From CAVRXQ01 sp963849105 (GTDB taxonomy: Bacteria > Actinomycetota > Acidimicrobiia > Acidimicrobiales > Bog-793): a stretch of 64,000 nucleotides of DNA. The stretch is taken from assembly GCA_963849105.1 (NCBI GenBank), contig CAWKGD010000001.1, forward strand, positions 62,001-126,000. The letters run 5' to 3'. Made by a program: the position numbers and the translations under genes. Below the pieces are notes generated by a model. The model was not told where the DNA came from. It searched no databases and saw only the letters and a list, made by a program, of their open reading frames with translations. Below are positions 1-9,115 of this stretch, one piece after another (position 1 is the first letter of the stretch; every line of letters begins with the position of its first letter).

Positions 1-794
1 GCCTCGGTGCCGATCACCGCGTCGAGCACAATCCGCGGAACAGAAAGTCTCACCTGCGAGCCGACAATGCGCGCGAATGCGGCCGCGAAGTCGGTGTAGC
101 GCACGGGGTTCGGTGCGGTGAGGTTGCAAGGGCCCTCGACGTCTGCGCTCACCGCGGTGTGGATGAGCGCCCCGACCTCGTCGTCGAGTCCGATCCAGCT
201 GAACCAGTGCCGACCGGAACCGAGCGATGCGCCGAGTCCGTGGCGGAAAAGTGGCAGCTGCAACGCGACGACGGGATTCTCACTCGCGATCACGACTCCG
301 CTGCGCACGTGAACGACTCTTACGTTGGCGTGTCGTGCCGGCTCCGTCGCGTCTTCCCAGGCCCGACAGAGTTCGGCGAGGAACCCGTGCCCGAGCGCGC
401 TCTGCTCGTCGAGTTCTTCGTCGCCGCGCTCGCCGTAGATGCCGATCGCGGAGGCCGAAACGAAGACGGTCGGTGGGATGTCGGCGACGGCGATCGCGCG
501 GGCGATGAAGTCGGTGACGAGAATGCGGCTCTGTCGCAGCCGCTCGCGCTTGGCGGCGCTCCAGCGCATCGGGGTGATCCGTTCGCCCGTCAGATTGAAG
601 ACGACGTCGATCCGGTCGAGCGAGCCACCTGGGAGCAGCGAGAGGTCGAGGCGTCGCGCGGCGAGGTCGAGGTAGGCATCGCCCACCTTCGGATTCGACC
701 GCACGACGCGATGGACCGTGTGGCCGTCGGACTCGAGTTGCGCGATGAGTGCTCCGGCGATCAGCCCGTGCGATCCGCTCACGAGGACGTGCAC
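1..794 (-). CDS. TIGR01777-type NAD-dependent epimerase (YfcH family), C-terminus off window
   Basis: Extended SDR-fold protein of the YfcH/TIGR01777 family. These are NAD(P)-binding epimerase-like proteins of unknown substrate. Translating the minus strand from a GTG at 794 gives a Rossmann start (VLVSGSHGLIAG), then NLTGERI, the family hallmark SASAIGIYGERGDE, and a late SWIGLDDEVGAL segment. The order and spacing match the family, which is usually about 300 residues. About 264 residues are present and the end lies before base 1. It diverges from the kgd gene, with about 90 bases between the two starts. Family assignment is firm; the substrate cannot be read from the sequence. Confidence 0.85.
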   Translation of the reverse strand, partial: MHVLVSGSHGLIAGALIAQLESDGHTVHRVVRSNPKVGDAYLDLAARRLDLSLLPGGSLDRIDVVFNLTGERITPMRWSAAKRERLRQSRILVTDFIARAIAVADIPPTVFVSASAIGIYGERGDEELDEQSALGHGFLAELCRAWEDATEPARHANVRVVHVRSGVVIASENPVVALQLPLFRHGLGASLGSGRHWFSWIGLDDEVGALIHTAVSADVEGPCNLTAPNPVRYTDFAAAFARIVGSQVRLSVPRIVLDAVIGTE

Positions 795-886
795 GGCCTA
801 GGAGCCTGCGCTTCGCGGCTGAGCAGGCACGTAAATCCCCCTTTCGACATCCACGAAGTTAGAACGGTCGCCGATATCCTGAGCGG

Positions 887-3800
887 GTGACCGTCGGATC
901 CGATAAGGACACCGACGCGCCCGAGGTTTTGCCCCGTCCCTACGTGCTCGGCATCAACTCGTGGCTCGTCGAGGAGATGTACCAGGAGTTCCGCGCCAAC
1001 CCGCTCTCGGTGAGCCAGAGCTGGCGCGACTTCTTCTCGGGTCCCCGGGCGGTGATCCCCGAGTCTCGCCAGCGCAACGGGTCGGGATCGGCCATGAAGG
1101 CTGCCCCCGGGGCAGTCGATCTTCAGCCGGCGGCCGAGGCCGAGGCGCCAACTCCGCCACCGCCGAGCGCCCCTTTCGCGCCCGCGCTTGCACCGCTAGG
1201 AGTCGACGGCGAGCTGCGATTGCTGCGCGGGGTGCCGGCCAAGCTGGCCGAGAACATGGTGGCGAGCCTCTCCGTGCCGACGGCGACGAGCGTCCACCCT
1301 GTCCCGGCGAAGCTGCTCGAGGTCAACCGATCGATCCTGAACGGCGAGCTATTGCGCACCGGACGGGAAAAGGTGAGCTTCACCCACCTGATCGGCTTCG
1401 CCGTCGTGCAGGGGCTACGGGAGCTGCCGGCGGTCAACTCGAGCTACGTCGAGGACGCGGACGGCGAGGGGACGCCGGGGGTGATCCGTCACCACCGCGT
1501 CGGTCTCGGCATCGCGATCGATATCGAGAAGTCCGATGGCTCGCGGGCGCTCCTCGTCCCCGTGATCAAAGACGCCGACACGCTTTCCTTCCGCGAATTC
1601 CGCGCCGCCTACGAACAGCTCGTGTCAAAGGCGCGGTCGAGCAAGCTCGCCGTCGAGGACTTCGCCGGCGCGACGGTGAGCATCACGAATCCCGGCACCC
1701 TCGGGACGACGCAGTCCGTCCCGCGTCTCATGAAGGGCCAGGGGGCGATCATCGGCGTCGGCGCGCTCGACTATCCCGTCGAGTTCCTCGGGGCCGCCCA
1801 AGAGACGCTCGCCGCGCTCGGTGTCGGCAAGGTCGTCACGCTGACTTCGACCTACGACCACCGGATCATCCAGGGTGCGGAGTCGGGGCTATTCCTCCGC
1901 CGGGTCCACGAGCTCTTGGTGGGGGAGGACGGTTTCTATGACGAGATCTTCTCCTCGCTCGGCATCGTGCGGCCGCCGGCGCGCTGGACACGCGACGAGC
2001 AGCTGCAGGCCGGCGAGGACTCGCGCATCAAAAAGGAACTCGAGGTCCACCAGCTGATCAACATGTACCGCGTGCGCGGGCACCTCATCGCGCAGCTCGA
2101 CCCTTTGCGCACCGACCCGCCACGGCTCCATCCCGAGCTCGACCTCGCGCACTACGGGCTTTCAGTCTGGGACCTCGATCGCACCTTCGACACCGGCGGC
2201 GTGCCGGGGACCGACGTGCTGCCACTGTCCGAGATTCTCGAGGTCCTTCGCGATGCGTACTGCGGGACCGTCGGCATCGAATACATGCACATCCAGGACC
2301 CCGAGCAGAAGCGCTGGATCCAACGGCACGTCGAAGGGGTCGCAACCGATGTCCCGACCGACGAGAAGCGTCATGTTCAGGAGTGGCTGAACGCGGCGGA
2401 AGCGTTCGAAACGTTCCTGCACCTCCGTTACATCGGCCAGAAGCGCTTCGGCCTCGAAGGGGCGGAGTCGACGATTCCCTTCTTGGACGCGACGCTCGAA
2501 GCCGCGGCGAGAGCGGGCCTCTCCGAGGTCGTCGTCGGGATGGCACACCGCGGGCGACTGAACGTGCTCGCGAACATCGTCGGCAAGTCCTACGGCGAGA
2601 TCTTCAGTGAGTTCGAAGGGAACCTCGACCCCGAGTCCGTGCAGGGATCGGGTGACGTGAAGTACCACAAGGGTGCGCACGGCACCTGGCGTGGGCGTAA
2701 CGGCGCGTCGATCGCCGTCACGTTGGCGTCGAATCCGTCGCACCTCGAAGCCGTCGACCCTGTTGTCGAAGGCATCGCCCGCGCGAAGCAGGACCGCGGC
2801 CCCGCACCGGAGAGCTACCCGGTGTTGCCCTTGATCATCCATGGCGACGCGGCCTTCGCCGGGCAGGGCGTCGTCGCCGAGACCTTGAACCTGTCGATGC
2901 TGAAGGGCTATCGCACCGGCGGAACGGTGCACCTCGTCATCAACAACCAGCTCGGTTTCACGACGCCGCCACACGCGGCGCGCTCGTCGGAATACCCGAC
3001 CGACGTGGCGAAGATGGTGCAGGCGCCGATCTTCCACGTGAACGGCGACGATCCCGAGGCGTGCGTGCGCGTCGCCGGGCTTGCGTTCGCGTTCCATCAG
3101 GCGTTCCACAAAGACGTCGTCGTTGACCTTGTCTGCTACCGCCGTCACGGCCACAACGAAGGTGACGACCCGAGCTACACCCAACCGCTCATGTACAAGA
3201 AGATCGACGAGCACCCATCGGTACGCACTCTGTACACCGCGACGCTTGTCGAGCGCGGCGACATCACCGAAGAGGACGCAGAGCAGGTCGAGGCGGACTT
3301 CAACGCCCGTTTGCAGGCTGCGCTCGACGAGACGCGGTCGTCTGCTCCGCCGAAGCTCGAGACGCTGCCCGAACGGGTGGCGTCACCGCGCGTGCCGCTT
3401 TCGTTGCCGACCGGGGTCGACCGCTCCGTGCTCGGCTCGATCGCCAAGCGGCTTTGGACGACGCCGGAGGGATTCACCGTCCACCCAAAGATGGTGAAGC
3501 AGATCGAACAGCGAAAGACGATGTGGGAGTCCGGCGAGATCGACTGGGCGCTCGCCGAAGCGCTCGCGTTCGGCAGCCTGCTCGACGAGGGGACCGACGT
3601 CCGCCTCACCGGCCAGGACACGCGACGCGGCACGTTCTCCCAACGGCACTCGGTGCTCGTCGACTATGAGACCGGCGAGGAGTTCGTGCCGCTCGAGAAC
3701 CTCGGCGAAGAAGTCGGCGGGCTCGCCCCGGTCGCCCCCGCGGAGCGACTCGGCCGGCTCTTCATCCGTGACTCGCTTTTGTCGGAGTACGCGGTGCTCG

Positions 3801-4639
3801 GCTTCGAGTACGGCTACTCGGTGGAGGCACCGAACGCGCTCGTCAGCTGGGAGGCGCAGTTCGGTGACTTCGCGAACGGCGCGCAGATCATCATCGACAA
3901 CTTCCTCGTCGCCTCCGAAGAGAAATGGGGACAAAAGAGCGGACTCGTGCTACTGCTGCCGCACGGTTACGAAGGACAGGGCGCCGAGCACTCCTCGGCG
4001 CGTCTCGAACGATTCCTGACTCTCGCCGCCGACGGCAACATCACCGTCACCCAGCCGACGACCGCCGCGCAGTATTTCCATCTGTTACGCGCCCAGGTGC
4101 GGCGCGACGAACGTAAACCGCTCATCGTGATGACGCCGAAGTCGCTGCTGCGCTCGCGATTCGCGCGGTCGTCGGCCGACGAACTTTTTTCAGGGCATTT
4201 CTTTGAGGTGCTCGACGACACCGGACGCGGCAAACGGATCGAATCTGAAACGGTCTCACGCGTCGTTCTGTGCTCCGGACGCGTCGCTCAAGACGCCTAT
4301 GCGCGCCGCGATGCACTTGGGTCACAAGGTGGTCGTGATTCGGTTGCGATCGTTCGTGTCGAACAGCTCTACCCATGGCCGGACTCGCAGCTGGGCGGGG
4401 TTCTTTCCGGCTACCCGTCCGCGCGTGAAGTGGTTTGGTTGCAGGACGAGCCGGAGAACATGGGCGCGTGGTCCTTCGTCCACGAGCGACTCCACAAGGC
4501 GTTGCGGCACAGTTACGAGCTCCGCCACGTCTCGCGAATCGCGTCGGGGAGCCCAGCGACAGGATCGCACATGATCCACGAGCTCGAACTGCAAAAGCTC
4601 CTCGACGAAGCCATCGGACCCGTTCCGCACAGCGCCTGA
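887..4639 (+). CDS. kgd: Multifunctional 2-oxoglutarate decarboxylase/dehydrogenase E1 with fused acyltransferase domain
   Basis: Thiamine-diphosphate enzyme acting on 2-oxoglutarate in the TCA cycle. The actinobacterial form fuses an E2-type acyltransferase to E1. The 1250 residues match the usual 1,230-1,260. An N-terminal E1 leader (NSWLVEEMYQEFRANP) is followed by a Pro/Ala linker near 80-105. The acyltransferase domain comes next, with its catalytic His in STYDHRIIQGAES near 320. The E1 motifs follow: GMAHRGRLNVL near 550, HGDAAFAGQG near 652, YRRHGHNEGDDP near 751 and TGQDTRRGTFSQRH near 908. The start is a GTG. The gene stands alone, with about 138 bases before the next gene. A fused acyltransferase is typical of actinobacteria and supports the lineage call. 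Confidence 0.96.
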   Translation: MTVGSDKDTDAPEVLPRPYVLGINSWLVEEMYQEFRANPLSVSQSWRDFFSGPRAVIPESRQRNGSGSAMKAAPGAVDLQPAAEAEAPTPPPPSAPFAPALAPLGVDGELRLLRGVPAKLAENMVASLSVPTATSVHPVPAKLLEVNRSILNGELLRTGREKVSFTHLIGFAVVQGLRELPAVNSSYVEDADGEGTPGVIRHHRVGLGIAIDIEKSDGSRALLVPVIKDADTLSFREFRAAYEQLVSKARSSKLAVEDFAGATVSITNPGTLGTTQSVPRLMKGQGAIIGVGALDYPVEFLGAAQETLAALGVGKVVTLTSTYDHRIIQGAESGLFLRRVHELLVGEDGFYDEIFSSLGIVRPPARWTRDEQLQAGEDSRIKKELEVHQLINMYRVRGHLIAQLDPLRTDPPRLHPELDLAHYGLSVWDLDRTFDTGGVPGTDVLPLSEILEVLRDAYCGTVGIEYMHIQDPEQKRWIQRHVEGVATDVPTDEKRHVQEWLNAAEAFETFLHLRYIGQKRFGLEGAESTIPFLDATLEAAARAGLSEVVVGMAHRGRLNVLANIVGKSYGEIFSEFEGNLDPESVQGSGDVKYHKGAHGTWRGRNGASIAVTLASNPSHLEAVDPVVEGIARAKQDRGPAPESYPVLPLIIHGDAAFAGQGVVAETLNLSMLKGYRTGGTVHLVINNQLGFTTPPHAARSSEYPTDVAKMVQAPIFHVNGDDPEACVRVAGLAFAFHQAFHKDVVVDLVCYRRHGHNEGDDPSYTQPLMYKKIDEHPSVRTLYTATLVERGDITEEDAEQVEADFNARLQAALDETRSSAPPKLETLPERVASPRVPLSLPTGVDRSVLGSIAKRLWTTPEGFTVHPKMVKQIEQRKTMWESGEIDWALAEALAFGSLLDEGTDVRLTGQDTRRGTFSQRHSVLVDYETGEEFVPLENLGEEVGGLAPVAPAERLGRLFIRDSLLSEYAVLGFEYGYSVEAPNALVSWEAQFGDFANGAQIIIDNFLVASEEKWGQKSGLVLLLPHGYEGQGAEHSSARLERFLTLAADGNITVTQPTTAAQYFHLLRAQVRRDERKPLIVMTPKSLLRSRFARSSADELFSGHFFEVLDDTGRGKRIESETVSRVVLCSGRVAQDAYARRDALGSQGGRDSVAIVRVEQLYPWPDSQLGGVLSGYPSAREVVWLQDEPENMGAWSFVHERLHKALRHSYELRHVSRIASGSPATGSHMIHELELQKLLDEAIGPVPHSA

Positions 4640-4777
4640 CCGCTGCTCGTGTCCGCGCGCCGGGTCCATCTCGAGACAGCGCGCGCAGCTTGTTGGCGGG
4701 CACGAAAGAGATTTCTGACCTCGCCGATATGTGCTTCCTACGGTTTTATGCGACCGTGGCTGTGATTGACTGAACGA

Positions 4778-5959
4778 ATGCCAACGCGTCACATCGTCGT
4801 CGACGGTTCGAATCTCGCGACCGAGGGAAGGACGACGCCGAGCCTCGCCCAGCTGGAAGAAGTGGTCGCGGACCTTCGTCGCGAGATGGAGGGCGCGCAG
4901 GTGACAGTCGTCGTCGACGCGACCTTCCGTCACCGCATCGATGCTTCCGAGCGCGATCGCTACGACCAGCTCGTCTTGTCAGGAGACCTCGTGTCTCCTC
5001 CCGCGGGCGCGGTGGGACGCGGCGACGCCTTCTTGTTGCGGATCGCGGAGAAAGTCGACGGCATCGTTTTGTCGAATGACTCGTTCCAGGAGTTCCACGA
5101 CGAGCACCCGTGGCTGTTCGAACGCGGACGGCTGATCGGTGCCTCGCGTGTGCCGGGGATCGGCTGGATCTTCGTCTACAGGAACCCCGTGCGGGGCCCG
5201 AGGAGTCATAAGGCAGCGGACAAGCGCGCGAAGAAAGAGGTCGAGCGGGCGATCGCCTCGGCGACGAAAGAGGCCGTCTCGCCTGATGGCGCCCAGAAGG
5301 CGAAGCCCAAGGCGAAGGCGCCGGACAAAAAGGTTGTGGCCGCGGCGTCGCCGCAGGCGGTGAACGACCCTGCGACGTTCATCGAGTTCGTTGCGGAGCA
5401 CCGCCCTGGGGACGAAGTCGATGCGGTCGTCGAGAGCTTCGCTTCCCACGGCGCGGTCGTGCGCTCCGGAGACGTGCTCGCCTACGTGCCGCTCTCCGGT
5501 CTCGGGGACCCCGCGCCGCGCAGCGCACGCGCGGTACTGAAGAAAGGCGAGTCACGACCATTCGTCGTTACCGCGCTCGACCCGTACCGCCGCGGCGTCG
5601 AGGTCGCGCTTCCGGGGGCCGCGACGGTCTCTGGACGGCCGAGCGCAGAGACCGTCGCCGCAGTCGTGAAGCTCGCGCACACGAAGCAGACGAAGACCGC
5701 GGCGAAGCAACCGTCAAGGCGCGCAGGCGCCGCGAAGGCGCCGACGGCCACTCCGCGAAGGAAAGCGGCGCCCGTGCTCGTCGAGACGGTGGCGCACGCC
5801 CCGTCTGGGGGTCCGCGCCGGTCTCCGCGCGCCGTTCGGGAGTTGGGGGCCGCGCCGAAGAAACTCGGCGCGAGGTCGGCGTCGGCGCCGCGCCGCGCCG
5901 GCAAGAAGCACCAGGCGGCAAGTGCCGCCAAGAAGCGGTCACGGCGGACAAAGGAGTAG
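4778..5959 (+). CDS. NYN/PIN-like ribonuclease with S1-like RNA-binding domain and basic tail
   Basis: Predicted RNA nuclease or RNA-binding protein of the Zc3h12a-like NYN class. Residues 1-130 carry the PIN-fold signature: VVDGSNLATEG with Asp and Asn, then VVVDATFRHRID, GRGDAFLLRIAE and VLSNDSF. These supply the acidic metal-binding residues. Residues about 200-275 look like an S1/OB domain (GDEVDAVVESFASHGAVV). The last 100 residues are a low-complexity Lys/Ala/Arg tail, likely to bind nucleic acid. A TTG lies 12 bases upstream in frame, but ATG 4778 starts the conserved MPTRHIVVDGSN block. It ends at the Shine-Dalgarno of the next gene, so the two are probably co-transcribed. The RNA target is unknown. 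Confidence 0.8.
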   Translation: MPTRHIVVDGSNLATEGRTTPSLAQLEEVVADLRREMEGAQVTVVVDATFRHRIDASERDRYDQLVLSGDLVSPPAGAVGRGDAFLLRIAEKVDGIVLSNDSFQEFHDEHPWLFERGRLIGASRVPGIGWIFVYRNPVRGPRSHKAADKRAKKEVERAIASATKEAVSPDGAQKAKPKAKAPDKKVVAAASPQAVNDPATFIEFVAEHRPGDEVDAVVESFASHGAVVRSGDVLAYVPLSGLGDPAPRSARAVLKKGESRPFVVTALDPYRRGVEVALPGAATVSGRPSAETVAAVVKLAHTKQTKTAAKQPSRRAGAAKAPTATPRRKAAPVLVETVAHAPSGGPRRSPRAVRELGAAPKKLGARSASAPRRAGKKHQAASAAKKRSRRTKE

Positions 5960-5964
5960 GCGCG
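5951..5964 (+). promoter_or_regulatory. Strong Shine-Dalgarno that fixes a non-canonical ATT start
   Basis: AAGGAG at 5951-5956 overlaps the stop codon of the ribonuclease gene. It sits eight bases before ATT at 5965. No ATG, GTG or TTG lies in frame between this site and GTG 6016, which falls inside the conserved FabZ N-terminus. The site therefore implies initiation at ATT. Confidence 0.6.
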
Positions 5965-6387
5965 ATTTCGTTCGAGATCGAAAGGCTCATCCCGCACCGG
6001 CCACCGTTCCTGCTCGTGTCGGGGATCGAAGAGCTCGATCCGGGCGAGCGGGCGAAGGGCCATTGGACGCTGACCGGCGATGAGGCGTTCTTCGTCGGCC
6101 ATTTCCCGGGGCGTCCGACGGTTCCCGGCGTGCTGATGGTCGAGTCACTCGCACAGCTCGGTGCCGCTGCGGTGCTCGCCGATCAGCGTTTCGCCGGCAA
6201 GCTGCCGCTTTTCGGAGGTATCGACAAGGCGCGCTTTCGCCGCCAGGTCGTTCCCGGTGACCGGCTCGACTTGGAGGTCACCCTCGGCCGCCTGTCGTCG
6301 CGCGCCGGCACTGGACACGGCGTCGCGACCGTCTCAGGCGAGATCGCCTGTGAGACCGGACTGTTCTTCGTCTTCACGGAGGGCTGA
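5965..6387 (+). CDS. FabZ-like 3-hydroxyacyl-ACP dehydratase, apparent ATT start
   Basis: Hotdog-fold dehydratase of the FabZ type, acting on beta-hydroxyacyl-ACP in fatty acid synthesis. Read from ATT 5965 it begins with the family N-terminus ERLIPHRPPFLLVSGI. The active site follows as GHFPGRPTVPGVLMVES, with the catalytic His and Glu present. The 140 residues match the family length of about 145. Starting at the next canonical codon, GTG 6016, would remove the conserved PHRPPFLL segment. It lies five bases after the ribonuclease gene and three before xthA, so this looks like one transcript. A sequencing error that hides a normal start is the main alternative. Confidence 0.8.
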   Translation: MSFEIERLIPHRPPFLLVSGIEELDPGERAKGHWTLTGDEAFFVGHFPGRPTVPGVLMVESLAQLGAAAVLADQRFAGKLPLFGGIDKARFRRQVVPGDRLDLEVTLGRLSSRAGTGHGVATVSGEIACETGLFFVFTEG

Positions 6388-6390
6388 GAC

Positions 6391-7188
6391 GTGCGCATCG
6401 TCACTTGGAACGTCAACTCGCTGAAGATCCGCCTCGAGCGCGTCGTTGCTTGGATCGCGAAGAACGAACCCGACATCGTGTTTTTGCAAGAGACGAAAAT
6501 CGCCGACGCCGCGTTTCCGACCAGCGAATTCGCAGACGTCGGCTATGCGTCGGCGCATCATGGCGACGGCCGCTGGAACGGTGTGGCGATCGTCTCGCGC
6601 ATCGGACTCGACGACGTGCAGGCGGGGTTCACCAGCGCCACCTCCGAGATGGCGAGCGAGTCACGGGTGATCTCAGCCTCCTGTGGCGGGATTCGCGCCT
6701 TTTCGGTGTACGTACCGAACGGTCGCGAGGTCGGTTCGTCGGTTTTCGAAGCGAAGCTCGGGTGGCTCAAGGATCTCCGCCGAGAGCTCGACGTGACGTG
6801 CACGCCCGACGAATCGATCATCGTTGGCGGCGACTTCAACGTCGCGCCCGATGACCGCGACGTCTACGACATCACGAAGTTCGCCGGTGCGACCCATGTC
6901 ACGCCGGCGGAGCGCGAGGCGCTGCGCGACATCATGGCGTTCGGTTTGCAAGATGTCGTCCGACAAGTTCACCCCGACGAGACGGGACCTTTTTCGTGGT
7001 GGGACTATCGCGCCGGTGCGTTCCACAAGGGCGAGGGGATGCGCATCGACCTCGTGCTCGCCTCGGCCCCGATCGCAAGCCACGTCGGATCGGCATTCGT
7101 CGACCGCGACGCGCGTAAAAAGGGCCCCTTCGCCGACCCGCCGTCGGACCACGCGCCCGTTGTCGTCGACATCGCCGGTGGCAAGTAG
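6391..7188 (+). CDS. xthA: Exodeoxyribonuclease III (AP endonuclease)
   Basis: Mg-dependent 3'-5' exonuclease and AP endonuclease in base-excision repair. The 265 residues open with RIVTWNVNSLKIRLERV. The metal ligand Glu lies in FLQETK, the catalytic pair in GGDFNVAPDDRDVYD, and the terminal Asp-His in SDHAPVVVDI. The WWDYR segment is typical of the ExoIII branch. The start is GTG, three bases after the dehydratase stop. Length and motifs are complete. Confidence 0.95.
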   Translation: MRIVTWNVNSLKIRLERVVAWIAKNEPDIVFLQETKIADAAFPTSEFADVGYASAHHGDGRWNGVAIVSRIGLDDVQAGFTSATSEMASESRVISASCGGIRAFSVYVPNGREVGSSVFEAKLGWLKDLRRELDVTCTPDESIIVGGDFNVAPDDRDVYDITKFAGATHVTPAEREALRDIMAFGLQDVVRQVHPDETGPFSWWDYRAGAFHKGEGMRIDLVLASAPIASHVGSAFVDRDARKKGPFADPPSDHAPVVVDIAGGK

Positions 7189-7198
7189 GGTCGTCCAA

Positions 7199-7474
7199 GT
7201 GGCGATCATTGATGACGCCGAAGTTGACGAGGCCCTCGCTCCGACACCGTGGGAGCGTGAAGGAAAAGAGATCGTCCGGGTCATCGAGCGCGCCGATTTC
7301 GCAGAAGCGCTCGCGTTCGTGAACGAGGTCGGCCGCCTCGCCGAAGAGGCCGACCACCACCCCGACATCGACATCCGCTGGAACACCGTCACGCTGCGGC
7401 TCTCGACGCACTCCGCCGGGGGGATCACCGAAGCCGACCTCGCCCTTGCCCAGTCGATCGACGAGTTCGCCTGA
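7199..7474 (+). CDS. 4a-hydroxytetrahydrobiopterin dehydratase (PCD/DCoH family)
   Basis: Small pterin-4a-carbinolamine dehydratase, which recycles tetrahydropterin cofactors or serves as a related pterin protein. The 91 residues contain the family core EADHHPDIDIRWNTV, followed by LSTHSAGGITEADLALAQ, including the conserved HHP and THxxGG(L/I)T elements. GTG 7199 is used here. An in-frame GTG at 7178 overlaps the end of xthA and would add seven residues; neither has a strong Shine-Dalgarno. No phenylalanine hydroxylase lies nearby, so the role is unassigned. Confidence 0.85.
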   Translation: MAIIDDAEVDEALAPTPWEREGKEIVRVIERADFAEALAFVNEVGRLAEEADHHPDIDIRWNTVTLRLSTHSAGGITEADLALAQSIDEFA

Positions 7475-7497
7475 CGACGACCGCGACACGCGCCCTC

Positions 7498-8493
7498 GTG
7501 GCGCTGCCTTTCGTTCCACTCGGGTTCCTCAATGGACGCCCGCATGTGATGGTCGACGGCGCTGCCCGCCCGGGATCGGTGCTCGTCTTGTCGCACTGGC
7601 CGCATTCGCCGACTCCCCACGAGCTGTGGGCCGATCTCTCGACCGAGATCGCCTTCCGCTATCTCGAATCGGGAGGCACAACCGGTGGCGCCGAGTGCGT
7701 CACCATCGACCACCCCGACGAAGACGGGATGGCCTCGGTATACGCGATTGCGCATCCCGACGAAGCGCTGCGCCTGAAGCCCCAACTCATCGAGTTCGCG
7801 CGAGCCGGTGACTTCGGTGTCGCGACGCGTGACGCGGCGCGCGCCGTCTTTACGTTCTGGGCGATCGACGCGGGCGCATCGCCGCCGTGGCGGCAAGAGG
7901 CCGCGTCGAGAGACTGGTCGGCTCCTGATGGTTGGTTCGCCGATCTCGTTCCGCACCTCGGCGAGATCGTCGAACGACCCGGAGAGTTCGAGGCTTTGTG
8001 GTCGGACGAGGATCGCTCTTTTCAAGAAGACATCGCCGCGATCGAGCGGGGCGATGTGACGATCGAGGAACATCGTGACCTTGACGTCGCGGTCGTGCGC
8101 GTCCTTCGCGTCGAGGGTCAGAGGCGCTTTGAGATCGCCAACCGGCGGGCCGTCCGGGTGCATCCGTTCGCGCTGCACTCGGCGACACCGATGGTGCGGA
8201 TGATCGTTCTCGACGGTGATCGGCTCGTCTACTACGACCGCTACGAGACCTGGGTCCGCTACATCTCGCGCGAGTTGCCGAAGCGGCGCGACCTCGCGCC
8301 GCTTGCCGCGATCCTCAGCGAGAGGTCGACGGGCGACGTCGTCTGGGAAGCGGACGGGCCGGGTGCGATCATCGCGACGCTCTGTCCGGAGGGGCCGGAG
8401 ACCGTCGCGTCGGAAGAGGGCGCCGTCGAAACGATCCTTGAGTACCTGGCGACGGCTCCTGTCGCGTGGGACCCGTTCACGCCGATCGAGTGA
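7498..8493 (+). CDS. Conserved hypothetical protein, DUF6687-like
   Basis: A 331-residue soluble protein of unknown function. It resembles from memory the actinobacterial DUF6687 family. Recognisable elements are an N-terminal VPLGFLNGRPHVMVDGA, then VLVLSHWPHSPTPHELWADL, and TIDHPDEDGMASVYAI. The HPDEDG segment recalls the DHH/DHHA1 type of acidic metal-binding loop, but no catalytic set can be defined. GTG start, 24 bases after the pterin dehydratase. It is convergent with the psp cluster and shares a hairpin with it at the stop codon. Confidence 0.65.
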   Translation: MALPFVPLGFLNGRPHVMVDGAARPGSVLVLSHWPHSPTPHELWADLSTEIAFRYLESGGTTGGAECVTIDHPDEDGMASVYAIAHPDEALRLKPQLIEFARAGDFGVATRDAARAVFTFWAIDAGASPPWRQEAASRDWSAPDGWFADLVPHLGEIVERPGEFEALWSDEDRSFQEDIAAIERGDVTIEEHRDLDVAVVRVLRVEGQRRFEIANRRAVRVHPFALHSATPMVRMIVLDGDRLVYYDRYETWVRYISRELPKRRDLAPLAAILSERSTGDVVWEADGPGAIIATLCPEGPETVASEEGAVETILEYLATAPVAWDPFTPIE

Positions 8494-8514
8494 TCCGGCC
8501 CGGTCGACGGATCA
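8491..8514. terminator. Hairpin spanning two convergent stop codons
   Basis: TGATCCG (8491-8497) pairs with CGGATCA (8508-8514) across a 10-base loop. The arms contain the stop codons of both converging genes. There is no T-tract on either strand, so termination would be weak or Rho-assisted. Confidence 0.35.
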
Positions 8515-9096
8515 GCCGACGGGGAGGCTCCAGATCGGGAACCAGCGGTTGAGGTCGGGTTCGATCGCCAGGTCCTCACTCAGTTCGTTCTTCAAGCGCA
8601 GCTCGGCTTCGTTGTCGCGCCGCTCCTTGCCCGAGGGGACAAAGGGGTAGAAGGTGCCGCGCTTGTACAGGTAGACGAGGAACGTCGAGGCGGGGCCGTT
8701 CGGGGTCGGCTGCTGGGGCCGGAAGCCGAACACCGAACAGAGCAGCTGCGGGCCGTAGCCGTTGTCCTGCAGGGTGGAGTTCGTCATGTGGACGCGGGTG
8801 ACGAGCGAGTCGAAATCGTCGGCGGTGATGACGACCCAGCGATAGCCGTACTGGTCGGAACGCTCGTCCATGTGAGCGCCGGTCTCGTCGCCGAGGTTCA
8901 GGAGCTGGGTGAACTCCTGCTCGGTGGCGGCGAACGCCTGTCCGGTGGCGGGCTTGAAGCACACCCCGGCTTGGCCCGTCGGTTCGAGCCCTTCGGACGC
9001 TTCGAGGGTGATCTTCGCGCCGGGAAGACCGAAGAGCTTGTCCAAGTTGGCCTGTGCCGGTTTCGAACGCCCTAAGAGCGCGTCCAAGAACCCCAT
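8512..9096 (-). CDS. pspAB: PspA-associated protein PspAB
   Basis: Small soluble protein that accompanies PspA and HtpX in actinobacteria and archaea. Its biochemical role is not established. The 194 residues start MGFLDALLGRSKP, the usual beginning of this family, and run on through KITLEASEGLEPTGQAGVCF. An open frame extends further upstream, but ATG 9096 marks the conserved N-terminus. It is the last gene of a four-gene minus-strand set, 19 bases after htpX. The assignment rests on N-terminal resemblance plus gene order. Confidence 0.75.
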   Translation of the reverse strand: MGFLDALLGRSKPAQANLDKLFGLPGAKITLEASEGLEPTGQAGVCFKPATGQAFAATEQEFTQLLNLGDETGAHMDERSDQYGYRWVVITADDFDSLVTRVHMTNSTLQDNGYGPQLLCSVFGFRPQQPTPNGPASTFLVYLYKRGTFYPFVPSGKERRDNEAELRLKNELSEDLAIEPDLNRWFPIWSLPVG

Positions 9097-9115
9097 CGGC
9101 TGCTGGTGTTCGCGA

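Noticed and set aside
4796..4810. GGTTCGAATC-like strings resembling tRNA T-arms
   Set aside because: They lie inside coding frames and no cloverleaf or acceptor stem can be formed.
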